From contig JAMPDF010000002.1 of assembly GCA_023665755.1 (NCBI GenBank), positions 430,010 through 494,009 of the forward strand: 64,000 bases of DNA, written 5' to 3'. Under the pieces are notes generated by a model, which worked only from the letters and a program-made list of their open reading frames with translations, was not told where the DNA came from and searched no databases. Source of the DNA: Prevotella sp. Lineage in GTDB: Bacteria; Bacillota_I; Bacilli_A; ML615J-28; CAG-313. Numbering within the stretch: the first letter of the stretch is position 1; the number at the start of each line of letters is the position of its first letter. Position numbers and translations under genes: made by a program. Shown one piece after another: positions 8,332-17,160 of this stretch.

Positions 8332-9185
8332 TTCAGTGGTATCCTGGTCATATGGCCAAGGCCATCAAAGAAATCACAGAAAAAGTCAAAATAGTGGATT
8401 TAGTGATTGTCTTATTAGATGCTAGAGTGCCAATATCGTCTTTCAATCCGTTATTAAAAGAAATTTTATCAAATAAGAAAGTATTATATATTTTGACAAA
8501 AAAAGATAAAGCGGATGCTACCGAAACAGCAAAATGGTTAAAATACTATCAGTCACTTGGCATACGGGCAATTGCGATGGATGCACGAGAACTGAAAAAT
8601 GCCAAAATCGTTGTAAAAGAAGCAACACAATTATTAGCAGATAAACGCGCAAAGGATGTAGCTAGGGGAATAAAGCCAAGACCGATTAAAACGATGATTG
8701 TAGGAATTCCCAATGTAGGAAAATCAACCTTAATTAATGCTTTAGTTGGAAAAAGAGTAACCGCAGTGGGGGATAGACCTGGTGTAACAAAGGTTCAGCA
8801 ATGGATTAAAATCAATCAGGATTTAGAATTATTAGATACACCGGGTGTATTGTGGCAAAAGTTTGAAGATCAAACAATGGGACTTCATTTATCGATTACA
8901 GGTGCCATTCATGATGCAATATTGCCGGTTGTAGAAGTCAGTACATATTTGATTGATGCTTTGAATCAGTATTATCCTGGAGCGCTAGAGAAAAGATATC
9001 AACTTTCTTTTCAACATCAAACAGCAGAAGACATACTATGTTCAATTGCCAAAAAGCAAAATCATTATTTATCTGATAAATCGTTTGATTTAGAAAGAAC
9101 GGCTCTATTCTTACTTCAAGAAGTAAGAAATGGGTATTATGGAAGAATTACATTAGATAGGTGCCCAATATGCGAAAATCAGTAG
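8328..9185 (+). CDS. rbgA: Ribosome biogenesis GTPase RbgA (YlqF)
   Basis: RbgA is a circularly permuted GTPase needed for late assembly of the 50S subunit. The permuted order is visible: the G4-like TKKDKAD (about residue 57) comes before G1 GIPNVGKS (126-133, Lys132) and G3 DTPGVLW. The N-terminal MIQWYPGHMAKA is the family signature. Length, 285 residues, is normal. The start overlaps the signal peptidase stop by 4 bases, and the 3' end overlaps rnhB by 16 bases. Confidence 0.96.
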   Translation: MIQWYPGHMAKAIKEITEKVKIVDLVIVLLDARVPISSFNPLLKEILSNKKVLYILTKKDKADATETAKWLKYYQSLGIRAIAMDARELKNAKIVVKEATQLLADKRAKDVARGIKPRPIKTMIVGIPNVGKSTLINALVGKRVTAVGDRPGVTKVQQWIKINQDLELLDTPGVLWQKFEDQTMGLHLSITGAIHDAILPVVEVSTYLIDALNQYYPGALEKRYQLSFQHQTAEDILCSIAKKQNHYLSDKSFDLERTALFLLQEVRNGYYGRITLDRCPICENQ

Positions 9186-9802
9186 AAGAAATGAAAGAAA
9201 ATTACACTTTTGAAACCAGATATTATGCTGAAGGATTTCAATATATTGCGGGGACCGATGAAGTAGGAAGAGGCCCTTTGGCAGGTCCTGTTGTAGCAAG
9301 TGCTGTTATTATGCCTAAGGGATGTTATATTGAAGGGGTTACAGATTCGAAGAAATTATCGAGTAAAAAAAGAAAAGCTTTGCGAGCTGAAATTGAAGCA
9401 AAAGCATTAAGCATTGTTACAGTATTTATTGATGAGGAAACAATTGATCAAATCAATATTTATGAAGCTAGTCGCTTGGCCATGCAACAAGCTATAAAAG
9501 GTTTATATCCACAACCCGATTTGGTTCTATCTGATGCTATGCCATTACATATGGAAATAGAGAATCTCCCCATTATTAAGGGCGATGAAAAAAGTTTTGT
9601 TATTGGCTGTGCAAGTATTATTGCCAAGGAAATTCGTGATGACTATATGGATATATTAGACAAAAGGTATCCTGGATATGGATTCAGTCAAAATAAGGGA
9701 TATCCAACCAAGGCACATCAGGAGGCTTTACAAACGCAAGGTGTTTTGCCAATTCATCGCAAAACATATGGTCCTGTAGCAAGATTATTGCAAAATAAAT
9801 AA
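9170..9802 (+). CDS. rnhB: Ribonuclease HII
   Basis: RNase HII nicks RNA in RNA-DNA hybrids and removes single ribonucleotides from DNA. The signature TDEVGRGPLAGPVVASAV is present with acidic residues Asp30 and Glu31; further acidic catalytic positions appear in LVLSDAMPL and the GSIIAKE-like CASIIAKEIRDDYM. The ATG at 9170 has AGGTG seven bases upstream; a GTG at 9161 is an alternative. The rbgA-rnhB pairing is conserved in Bacillota. Confidence 0.95.
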   Translation: MRKSVEEMKENYTFETRYYAEGFQYIAGTDEVGRGPLAGPVVASAVIMPKGCYIEGVTDSKKLSSKKRKALRAEIEAKALSIVTVFIDEETIDQINIYEASRLAMQQAIKGLYPQPDLVLSDAMPLHMEIENLPIIKGDEKSFVIGCASIIAKEIRDDYMDILDKRYPGYGFSQNKGYPTKAHQEALQTQGVLPIHRKTYGPVARLLQNK

Positions 9803-9816
9803 ATATAGGTGAAAAG

Positions 9817-10746
9817 ATGAATTTATTACATTTAAAATACGTTGTTGAAGTATATCAAACCAAATCATTTACAAAAGCTGCAGAAAATTTATATATGGGA
9901 CAACCTAATTTAAGTAGAGCCATTAAGGAGTTAGAACAGTCCTTAGGCATTACTATCTTTAGACGAACATCGAGAGGCATTGAAATTACTGAAGCAGGTG
10001 AGGAATTTGTTCATTATGCTAAAAAGATATTACAAGAGGTAGATGTTGTAGAAAAACGATATACACAACAAGAGACGCCAAAAGAAAAATTCTCAATTCT
10101 TGTGCCACGAGCTAGTTATATTGGTTCTGCTTTTGTAGCATTTATGCGCAAAATTGATCCTCATAAACATATGGATATCACTTATAAAGAGACCAATTCT
10201 TTGAAAGCTCTAGATAAAGTATTAAAGGGTGAATATCGTTTGGGAATTATTCGATATCGCTCCTGTTTCGATCGTGCATTTAAGCAAATGTTTGAGGAAA
10301 AGGGTTTAAATTATGAATTGATTTCTGAATTTCAGTATCAATTGGTAGTGCATCAAGATCACCCATTGACAAAGTTGGAACAAGTGACATGTGAAGATTT
10401 AAATCAATATATTGAAATCTGTCATCCTGATCCGTATGTCCCTAATGTTCCTTTTTATGATGTGAAAAAGATTGAATTTTCAGAGGCCATTCATAGAAGA
10501 ATATCAGTCTATGAAAGAGCTAGTCAATTTGATTTACTAGAGAATTTGCCCAATACATTTATGTGGGTTTCACCTATTCCTCAAAAATTAATGGAAAAGT
10601 ATAATTTGGTTGAACTAGTTTGTAAAGAACATAGTAATAAATATAAGGATGTCCTAATTTTTCGAAAAGGTTATCATCTTACACCGATTGACCATCAATT
10701 TTTAACTATTTTATGTCAAGTAAAAAGAGAAATTTTAAAAGAATAA
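9817..10746 (+). CDS. LysR family transcriptional regulator
   Basis: The N-terminal 60 residues form the LysR winged helix (LLHLKYVVEVYQTKSFTKAA, then the recognition helix around QPNLSRAIKELE). The remaining 240 residues are the periplasmic-binding-like effector domain. The length, 309 residues, is normal. It sits 14 bases after rnhB on the same strand and ends at a strong terminator, so it is probably the last gene of that operon. It lies just upstream of the rex-adhE-hydrogenase operon, a possible target, but no divergent gene marks a classic LysR target and the effector is unknown. Confidence 0.88.
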   Translation: MNLLHLKYVVEVYQTKSFTKAAENLYMGQPNLSRAIKELEQSLGITIFRRTSRGIEITEAGEEFVHYAKKILQEVDVVEKRYTQQETPKEKFSILVPRASYIGSAFVAFMRKIDPHKHMDITYKETNSLKALDKVLKGEYRLGIIRYRSCFDRAFKQMFEEKGLNYELISEFQYQLVVHQDHPLTKLEQVTCEDLNQYIEICHPDPYVPNVPFYDVKKIEFSEAIHRRISVYERASQFDLLENLPNTFMWVSPIPQKLMEKYNLVELVCKEHSNKYKDVLIFRKGYHLTPIDHQFLTILCQVKREILKE

Positions 10747-10747
10747 T

Positions 10748-10785
10748 ATCCATATCAATTTGATATGGATTTATTTATTTTTTAC
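10748..10785 (+). terminator. Terminator after LysR gene
   Basis: ATCCATATCA (10748-10757) pairs with TGATATGGAT (10761-10770) around a 3-base loop and is followed by TTATTTATTTTTT. Confidence 0.85.
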
Positions 10786-10787
10786 AT

Positions 10788-10816
10788 TTGCCAAAAAAAA
10801 GCAAATTATGTATAAT
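10788..10816 (+). promoter_or_regulatory. Promoter of the rex-adhE-hydrogenase operon
   Basis: TTGCCA (10788-10793), 17-base spacer, perfect TATAAT (10811-10816). No other promoter is evident between rex and the hydrogenase gene, and all gaps there are 11 bases or less. Confidence 0.82.
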
Positions 10817-10822
10817 AATAGG

Positions 10823-10977
10823 GTAATAGCTTGTTGGTATATTCAATATCATTTTAATGCTAGAAAAAACAAAAATGAATAGCTATACAAGAATCATCTA
10901 GGATGATTTTTCCTTTATGATTTTTAATCGATATACTAGTATCGATATAGTTATATTTGATTCAAGGTGGTGAGAAC
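10823..10977 (+). promoter_or_regulatory. Long structured leader of the rex operon, unknown type
   Basis: About 155 bases separate the predicted transcription start from the rex start codon. The leader contains AATCATC/GATGATT (10892-10898 with 10902-10908), a 3-base-loop hairpin followed by a T-rich stretch, like an attenuator. A 14-codon ORF (10857-10901) ends with its TAG exactly in the hairpin loop but has no ribosome site. ATCGATATA occurs twice, 14 bases apart (10927 and 10941), with ATACTAGTAT between and into the second copy. I match it to no known riboswitch or T-box. No clear Rex operator was found. Confidence 0.4.
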
Positions 10978-11601
10978 TTGCTACAGAATGCTGTTGCTAA
11001 AACAGTCCTTTATCGTATACCTATGTATTTGGAATATTTAATGGATATTCATGAAAATGAACCATCCATATCACATATTTCTTCAAAGAAGATTTCGACT
11101 GATTTAGAATTAGGAGAAGTACAAGTAAGAAAAGATTTATCTATGATATGCGATAAGGGAAAACCCAAAATAGGATATAATTTATTAGAACTTATCGCGC
11201 ATCTTCAAGACTATTTGGGGTGCAACTTTACCAAATATGCAATAGTAATAGGGGTTGGGAAATTAGGTAGCGCCATTTATCATTACGATGGTTTCAAGAA
11301 GTATGGTATTGAAATTGTTGCGGGATACGACAAAAAAGGTAACAGGATACCTGGTATTCAATTTTTTTCAAAAGAAAATGTGATGAAAATATTTCAAACG
11401 CATAAGATTGAAATTGGGATTATTTGTGTACCCAAAGAAGAAGCCCAAGAGGTTGCCGATGTACTAGTTGCACTCGGTATAAAAGCAATTTGGAATTTTG
11501 CACCTATCCGGTTAAAGGTTCCAAAACATATATTTGTTCAAAATGAAAATCTTGCTTATTCATTAAGCATTATCTCATCAATTATTAATCATTCACAATA
11601 G
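10978..11601 (+). CDS. rex: Redox-sensing transcriptional repressor Rex
   Basis: Rex represses fermentation genes when NAD+ is high and leaves DNA when NADH rises. The 207-residue protein has an N-terminal winged helix (residues about 1-80, with SSKKISTDLELGEVQVRKDL) and a Rossmann domain starting at AIVIGVGKLGSAI, followed by a C-terminal helix that swaps between dimer halves. The start is the TTG at 10978 behind AGGTGGTGA; a longer frame starting at 10957 lacks an SD. It directly precedes adhE, a classic Rex target, by 9 bases, which suggests autoregulation of the operon. Confidence 0.92.
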   Translation: MLQNAVAKTVLYRIPMYLEYLMDIHENEPSISHISSKKISTDLELGEVQVRKDLSMICDKGKPKIGYNLLELIAHLQDYLGCNFTKYAIVIGVGKLGSAIYHYDGFKKYGIEIVAGYDKKGNRIPGIQFFSKENVMKIFQTHKIEIGIICVPKEEAQEVADVLVALGIKAIWNFAPIRLKVPKHIFVQNENLAYSLSIISSIINHSQ

Positions 11602-11610
11602 GAGGTAGAC

Positions 11611-14214
11611 ATGAATAAAATAGTTGACAGTTTAGAAACGTTAGAAGAAAAAATTAAAGAAGTGCGAAAGGCACAAGAGATTTTAGCTACTTATACACAA
11701 GAACAAGTAGATAAGATTTTTAAGGCGGCGGCTATTGCGGCAAATTCCAATCGAATTATGTTAGCAAAAATGGCAGTAGAAGAAACAGGCATGGGAGTGG
11801 TTGAAGATAAGGTAATCAAAAACCATTATGCCAGTGAATATATTTATAATGCTTATCGTGATACACAAACTTGTGGTGTCATTGAAGAAGATAGTGCTTT
11901 TGGCATCAAAAAGGTTGCAGAACCAATTGGCGTTATTGCTGCAGTTATTCCGACGACAAATCCAACATCTACAGCGATATTCAAAACATTAATTGCTCTA
12001 AAAACGCGAAATGGAATTATCATTAGTCCACATCCAAGGGCGAAAAAATCAACGATTGCTGCAGCAAAAGTGGTACTAGATGCTGCTGTAAAGGCGGGTG
12101 CTCCCAAACATATTATTGGTTGGATTGATGTTCCGAGTCTAGAAATGACGAATACTGTGATGAAAGAAGCCGATATTATTTTAGCAACAGGTGGTCCTGG
12201 TATGGTGAAAGCTGCCTACTCTAGCGGCAAACCTGCTTTAGGAGTAGGTTCAGGAAATACACCAGCAATCATTGACGAAAGTGCAAATGTGGTTCTTGCA
12301 GTCAACTCCATTATTCATTCCAAAACATTTGATAATGGAATGATTTGCGCATCTGAACAATCAGTGATTGTATTAAAAAAGATATATGAACAAGTAAAAG
12401 ATGAGTTTTTGAAAAGAGGCTGTTATTTCTTAAATCCAGAAGAATTGGAGAAAGTAAGAAAGACAATTTTAATTAATGGATCTTTGAATGCGAAGATTGT
12501 AGGACAATCAGCTTATAAAATTGCTCAGTTATCGGGTATTGAGGTGCCTGCCTATACAAAAATTTTAATTGGTGAAGTAGAAAAATATGATTTGAGTGAA
12601 GAGTTTGCGCATGAAAAATTATCTCCAGTACTTGCTATGTATAAGGCTACTTCATTTGATGACGCTTTAGTTAAAGCAGAATCTTTAATTGCAGATGGTG
12701 GATTGGGACACACTTCCTCGATTTTTATTGATCAAATTCATGAAAAAGCCAAATTAGAAAAATTTTATAATCGAATGAAGACCTGTAGAATTATTGTCAA
12801 TACACCTGCTTCTCAAGGAGGTATTGGGGATTTATATAACTTTAAACTGGCTCCATCTCTTACATTAGGTTGTGGATCATGGGGAGGAAACAGTGTTTCT
12901 GAAAATGTTGGTGTCAAACATTTATTAAATATCAAAACAGTAGCGGAAAGAAGGGAAAATATGTTGTGGTTTAGAACTCCTCAAAAAGTATATATCAAAA
13001 AAGGATGTTTACCTGTTGCCCTAAATGAATTAAAGGATGTATACAATAAAAAGAAGGTATTTATTGTAACAGATGGTTTCTTGTATCAAAATGGATATAC
13101 AAAGCCTATTACCAATCAATTGGATGCTATGGGAATAATGCATACTACTTTCTATAATGTTGCTGCTGATCCTTCTTTAGGCAGTGCAAAAGAAGGGGCA
13201 AGGCAAATGGCTTCTTTTGGACCAGATGCAATTATTGCTATAGGTGGAGGTTCCGCAATGGATGCTGCTAAAATCATGTGGGTATTATATGAACACCCAG
13301 AAGTAGATTTTGCTGATATGGCTATGCGTTTTTCCGATATTCGCAAAAGAATTTATCAATTTCCAAAGATGGGGGAAAAAGCAATGTTTATTGCTATTCC
13401 AACTACAGCGGGAACTGGTTCTGAAGTTACGCCATTTGCTGTTATTACTGATGAGGCTACGGGTATTAAATATCCACTAGCAGATTATGAATTGATGCCT
13501 AATATGGCAATTGTAGATGCGGATATGATGATGAATGCACCGAAAGGTCTTACGAGTGCATCCGGAATAGATGCAGTTACACATGCATTAGAAGCATATG
13601 CATCAATGCTCGCAACAGAGTATACAGATGGTCTTGCAAAAGAGGCATTAAAGGTAATTTTTGAATATTTGCCTCGGGCATATGAAGATGGACCATCAGA
13701 TGCAGTAGCTAGAGAAAAAATGGCTAATGCAGCAACTATGGCAGGTATGGCTTTTGCTAATGCTTTCCTAGGAGTTTGTCACTCTATGGCACATAAATTA
13801 GGTGCATTCCACCATTTACCACATGGTGTAGCTAATGCTTTGATGATTGATGAAGTGATTCATTTCAATAGTGCAGAAATTCCAACTAAGATGGGAACCT
13901 TCCCACAATATGATCATCCACATACGGCTAGTCGATATGCTGAAATTGCAGACTATTTGGGATTAGGAGGAAAGACAACTGAAGAAAAAGTAGAACTATT
14001 GATTGAAAAAATAGATCAGTTAAAAGAAAAAATTGGTATCAAACAGTCTATTCAAGAATATGGTGTGGATGAAAAAGATTTCTTAGAAAGATTAGATGAA
14101 ATGACTGAACAAGCATTTGATGATCAATGTACAGGTGCTAATCCTCGTTATCCTCTAATGAGTGAAATTAAACAAATGTATTTAAATGCATATTATGGAA
14201 AGGAGACAAAGTAA
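11611..14214 (+). CDS. adhE: Bifunctional aldehyde-alcohol dehydrogenase AdhE
   Basis: AdhE reduces acetyl-CoA to acetaldehyde and then ethanol, oxidising two NADH. The 867-residue protein has the usual two halves. Residues 1-440 form the CoA-acylating aldehyde dehydrogenase, with catalytic Cys246 in GMICASEQS. Residues 450-867 form the iron-dependent alcohol dehydrogenase, with GGGSAMDAAK, PTTAGTGSEVTPFAV and the metal-binding region CHSMAHKLGAFHHLPHG. A strong AGGAGGT precedes the ATG. It follows rex and leads the fermentative part of the operon, so it is the main electron sink next to the hydrogenase. Confidence 0.97.
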   Translation: MNKIVDSLETLEEKIKEVRKAQEILATYTQEQVDKIFKAAAIAANSNRIMLAKMAVEETGMGVVEDKVIKNHYASEYIYNAYRDTQTCGVIEEDSAFGIKKVAEPIGVIAAVIPTTNPTSTAIFKTLIALKTRNGIIISPHPRAKKSTIAAAKVVLDAAVKAGAPKHIIGWIDVPSLEMTNTVMKEADIILATGGPGMVKAAYSSGKPALGVGSGNTPAIIDESANVVLAVNSIIHSKTFDNGMICASEQSVIVLKKIYEQVKDEFLKRGCYFLNPEELEKVRKTILINGSLNAKIVGQSAYKIAQLSGIEVPAYTKILIGEVEKYDLSEEFAHEKLSPVLAMYKATSFDDALVKAESLIADGGLGHTSSIFIDQIHEKAKLEKFYNRMKTCRIIVNTPASQGGIGDLYNFKLAPSLTLGCGSWGGNSVSENVGVKHLLNIKTVAERRENMLWFRTPQKVYIKKGCLPVALNELKDVYNKKKVFIVTDGFLYQNGYTKPITNQLDAMGIMHTTFYNVAADPSLGSAKEGARQMASFGPDAIIAIGGGSAMDAAKIMWVLYEHPEVDFADMAMRFSDIRKRIYQFPKMGEKAMFIAIPTTAGTGSEVTPFAVITDEATGIKYPLADYELMPNMAIVDADMMMNAPKGLTSASGIDAVTHALEAYASMLATEYTDGLAKEALKVIFEYLPRAYEDGPSDAVAREKMANAATMAGMAFANAFLGVCHSMAHKLGAFHHLPHGVANALMIDEVIHFNSAEIPTKMGTFPQYDHPHTASRYAEIADYLGLGGKTTEEKVELLIEKIDQLKEKIGIKQSIQEYGVDEKDFLERLDEMTEQAFDDQCTGANPRYPLMSEIKQMYLNAYYGKETK

Positions 14215-14215
14215 A

Positions 14216-14965
14216 ATGGATTTAGAACGTGTTATTGCCGTAAGAACATCAAAGACAATTTATCGGACAGGTGAAAAAGTTGTTAAGGTATTTGATGAAG
14301 ACTATTCAAAAGTAGATGTCTTAAATGAAGCGTTAAATCAAGCGATTGTAGAAGGATTAGGACTACATATTCCTAAGATTTATTCTGTAGAATCTGTAGA
14401 GGGAAAATGGGCCATTGTCTCTGAATATATAAAAGGAAAAACAATTTCTGATTTGATGCAAATGCATCCTGAGAAAAAAAATGAATATTTAGAAAAATTT
14501 GTGGATTTACAACTATCCATGCATCAAGTCAAGTGTTCTAATTTAAAGAAACTCAAAGACAAAATGAATACAAAAATTAGCCAAACGGACTTAGATGCTA
14601 CTACTCGTTATGAATTACATACGAGATTAGAGGGGATGCCTAAACATAATAAGTTGTGTCATGGTGATTTTAATCCATCAAATGTAATTATTCGTGAGGA
14701 TGGAACACCATTTATTATTGACTGGAGTCATGCTACGCAAGGCAACGCATCTGCTGATGTTGCTAGAACATATTTGTTATTTTGGTTAAATCAAGAGGGT
14801 GAAACAGCAAATCAATATTTGGATTTATATTGCCAAAAGAGTGGTGTAGCTAAGAAATATATTCAGTCTTGGTTACCTATTGTTGCTGCGTCACAATCTG
14901 TAAAAGGTCATCAAAATGAACGTGATCTTTTGTTGAGTTGGGTTAATGTTGTTGACTACGAATAG
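14216..14965 (+). CDS. APH/choline kinase-like phosphotransferase, substrate unknown
   Basis: The 249-residue product has the protein-kinase-like fold of aminoglycoside/choline kinases. The N-lobe has KVVKVFDEDYSK (ATP-binding Lys region), the catalytic loop is HGDFNPSN (149-156, Asp151), and the metal-binding Asp169 is in FIIDWSHA, followed by SADVARTYLLFW. Such proteins phosphorylate small molecules such as choline, aminoglycosides or sugars. The gene begins one base after the adhE stop and has AAAGGAG upstream, so it belongs to the redox operon. No resistance role is suggested by context; its substrate cannot be named. Confidence 0.82.
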   Translation: MDLERVIAVRTSKTIYRTGEKVVKVFDEDYSKVDVLNEALNQAIVEGLGLHIPKIYSVESVEGKWAIVSEYIKGKTISDLMQMHPEKKNEYLEKFVDLQLSMHQVKCSNLKKLKDKMNTKISQTDLDATTRYELHTRLEGMPKHNKLCHGDFNPSNVIIREDGTPFIIDWSHATQGNASADVARTYLLFWLNQEGETANQYLDLYCQKSGVAKKYIQSWLPIVAASQSVKGHQNERDLLLSWVNVVDYE

Positions 14966-14974
14966 GAGGAAAAT

Positions 14975-15214
14975 ATGAAAAAAGTAGTAGTTTGTATAGG
15001 AAGTTCATGTCATTTAAAAGGCTCTAGACAAGTTGTAGAAAGATTGCAAGAATTGATTGCAGAATATGATTTAAAAGAAGAAGTAGAACTCCAAGGTACT
15101 TTTTGTATGGGCAACTGCCAAAAAGGGGTTTGCGTGAAAGTAGATGAAACATTATTTTCCGTATCCCCAGAAACAGTAGATGCATTCTTTCAAAAAGAGG
15201 TAATGGGAAAATAG
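14975..15214 (+). CDS. Thioredoxin-like [2Fe-2S] ferredoxin (first copy)
   Basis: A 79-residue protein with the thioredoxin-fold ferredoxin pattern: CIGSSCHLKGS near residue 7 and FCMGNCQKGVCVKV near residue 45, providing the four cluster cysteines plus one extra. This is the same module as the NuoE/HoxE or HydC-type C-terminal domain, here free-standing. It starts 9 bases after the kinase-like gene, behind AGGAGG, and lies next to a paralogue and the hydrogenase genes. It is therefore a likely electron carrier or scaffold for them; the exact partner is inference. Confidence 0.85.
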   Translation: MKKVVVCIGSSCHLKGSRQVVERLQELIAEYDLKEEVELQGTFCMGNCQKGVCVKVDETLFSVSPETVDAFFQKEVMGK

Positions 15215-15225
15215 GTACATAGCAA

Positions 15226-15474
15226 ATGACAATTCAAATTTGTATCGGTAGCTCATGCCATCTAAAAGGTTCACAACAAATAATTGAATTATTTGAAAAA
15301 AGTATTCAGGAAAATCAATTAGAAGAAAAGGTAAAACTTGTCGGTTCTTTCTGTTTGGGAAAGTGTAGCAATTCAGGAGTTAATGTTTGCATTGATGATA
15401 AGGAAATGATTAGTGTAACTCCAGAAAATTTTCACGCGTTTTTCAATGATAAAGTATTAAAATATTTAAAATAG
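15226..15474 (+). CDS. Thioredoxin-like [2Fe-2S] ferredoxin (second copy)
   Basis: An 82-residue paralogue of the preceding gene with the same CIGSSCHLKGS block at the N-terminus and FCLGKC plus a later Cys in VNVCIDD, keeping the four cluster ligands. The two copies start in the same way and end in the same V(S/T)PE..(D/H)AFF motif, pointing to tandem duplication followed by divergence. It lies 11 bases after the first copy and 9 bases before the sensory hydrogenase. The ribosome site is weak (ATAGG), so translation may be coupled. Confidence 0.84.
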   Translation: MTIQICIGSSCHLKGSQQIIELFEKSIQENQLEEKVKLVGSFCLGKCSNSGVNVCIDDKEMISVTPENFHAFFNDKVLKYLK

Positions 15475-15483
15475 GTGAGAAAT

Positions 15484-17160
15484 ATGTCCGAATTTTTAAA
15501 ATTAAAGAAATCAAATTGTAAGAATTGTTATAAATGTATTCGACATTGTCCAGTAAAATCAATTAAATTCTCTGGTGATCAAGCGCATATTGTTGGCAAC
15601 GAATGTATTTTATGTGGTCAATGTTTTGTCGTTTGTCCACAAAATGCCAAAGAAATTCAGAATGATTTGGAAAAAGTGAAAGTAATGCTTGCTGCAAAAG
15701 AACAAGTCATTGTAAGTTTAGCTCCTTCATTTATTGCCAACTACGATGGAATTGGTCTTGAGCAAATGGCACAAGCTCTACGTCAATTGGGCTTTTTTGC
15801 GGTAGAGGAAACTGCCATTGGTGCAACCATTGTAAAAAAGCAATATGAAGCCATTTTGGAGTCAAAAAGACAAAATATCTTGATTACATCTTGCTGTCAT
15901 TCTGTGAATTTGCTCATTCAAAAGTATTTTCCGAGTACACTTCGATATCTTGCTGACGTAAAATCTCCTATGCAAATGCATGCAATAGATATCAAGAAAA
16001 GAATGCCTAATGCCAAAGTTGTATTTATTGGACCATGTCTCGCTAAAAAGGATGAGGCAGACCATTATACAGGAATCGTTGATGCTGTCTTGACATACGA
16101 AGAATTGACAATGTGGTTAAAAGAAAGTAATATTGTTCTAGAAAAAGGACTAGAAGTAAATGAAAAGTCAAAGGCAAGATTATTCCCAATAACCGGAGGG
16201 ATTTTAAAAACAATGAAACCTGATATTGCAGGCTATAAATATATTGCGATTGATGGGGTAGAAAATTGTATAGCTGCTTTAAAAGATATAGAAAATGGCA
16301 TGTTAGATAATTGTGTAATTGAAATGTCAGCTTGCGTAGGTAGTTGTATAGGTGGGCCAGTTATGGAGAAATATCATCGTTCCCCTATTCGTGATTATTG
16401 TTCAGTCGTAAATTATGCAGGTAATCAAGATTTCGATGTAGAAGCATATGGTGATGAGGAACTAACCAAGCATTTTGAATATATTGCAAGAAAGGCAGAA
16501 GAACCCTCTGAAGATGCTATTCGTTCTATTCTAAGACAGATGGGCAAGATGCGCCCATCAGATGAATTAAATTGTGGTTCATGTGGCTATAATACTTGTC
16601 GTGAAAAGGCGATAGCGATTATTCAAGGTAAAGCTTCTATTTCTATGTGTTTGCCTTTCCTAAAAGAAAGAGCAGAGAAATTTTATACCAATATTATTGA
16701 TAATACACCAGATGGCATTTTAGTATTAAATGAAGATCTAGAAGTTCAACAAATCAATGATGCGGCACGTAAGATTATGAATATTAAATATGCAACGGAC
16801 GTATTAGGAGATCAAGTCATTCGTATTCTTGATCCATATCCATTCTTGCAAGTCAAATTAAACAATAAAAATGTTTATAATGAACGTATTTATTTGGCTG
16901 AGTATAATCGATATGTCGAAAGAACTATTGTCTATGATAAAAATTATAAAATTATCATTTGTTTTATGAGAGATGTTACACTTGAGGTTACCGCAAAAGA
17001 AAAGAAAGATGAAATCTCTTCAAGAACGGTAGAAATCGCTGATAAAGTGGTGGATAAACAAATGCGTATTGTCCAAGAAATTGCTTCCCTTTTAGGAGAA
17101 ACTGCAGCTGAAACTAAAATTGCTTTAACGAAATTAAAGGAGTCAATGAAGGATGAATAA
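15484..17160 (+). CDS. PAS-domain [FeFe] hydrogenase, sensory type (HfsB-like)
   Basis: The 558-residue protein starts with two 4Fe-4S ferredoxin motifs (C12, C15, C18, C22 and C41, C44, C47, C51). The H-cluster domain follows: TSCC with C137/C138, GPCLAKK with C185, and SACVGSC with C284/C288. Next is a 4Fe-4S domain CGSCGYNTC (364-372), then a PAS domain at about 400-510 and a helical tail. This order is known from putative sensory group C/D hydrogenases and from HfsB of Thermoanaerobacterium. H2 sensing rather than bulk H2 production is therefore likely, by family. The start is ATG 15484 behind AGGTGA. The 3' end overlaps the PP2C phosphatase gene by 8 bases. Confidence 0.88.
   Translation: MSEFLKLKKSNCKNCYKCIRHCPVKSIKFSGDQAHIVGNECILCGQCFVVCPQNAKEIQNDLEKVKVMLAAKEQVIVSLAPSFIANYDGIGLEQMAQALRQLGFFAVEETAIGATIVKKQYEAILESKRQNILITSCCHSVNLLIQKYFPSTLRYLADVKSPMQMHAIDIKKRMPNAKVVFIGPCLAKKDEADHYTGIVDAVLTYEELTMWLKESNIVLEKGLEVNEKSKARLFPITGGILKTMKPDIAGYKYIAIDGVENCIAALKDIENGMLDNCVIEMSACVGSCIGGPVMEKYHRSPIRDYCSVVNYAGNQDFDVEAYGDEELTKHFEYIARKAEEPSEDAIRSILRQMGKMRPSDELNCGSCGYNTCREKAIAIIQGKASISMCLPFLKERAEKFYTNIIDNTPDGILVLNEDLEVQQINDAARKIMNIKYATDVLGDQVIRILDPYPFLQVKLNNKNVYNERIYLAEYNRYVERTIVYDKNYKIIICFMRDVTLEVTAKEKKDEISSRTVEIADKVVDKQMRIVQEIASLLGETAAETKIALTKLKESMKDE

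Noticed and set aside
10857..10901. 14-codon leader peptide before rex
   Set aside because: Not listed as a gene because it has no ribosome site and no run of regulatory codons; kept only as part of the leader observation.
10787..10977. Rex operator upstream of rex
   Set aside because: I looked for TTGTGA- or TTGTTAA-type inverted repeats and found none convincing; the palindrome ATACTAGTAT does not fit.
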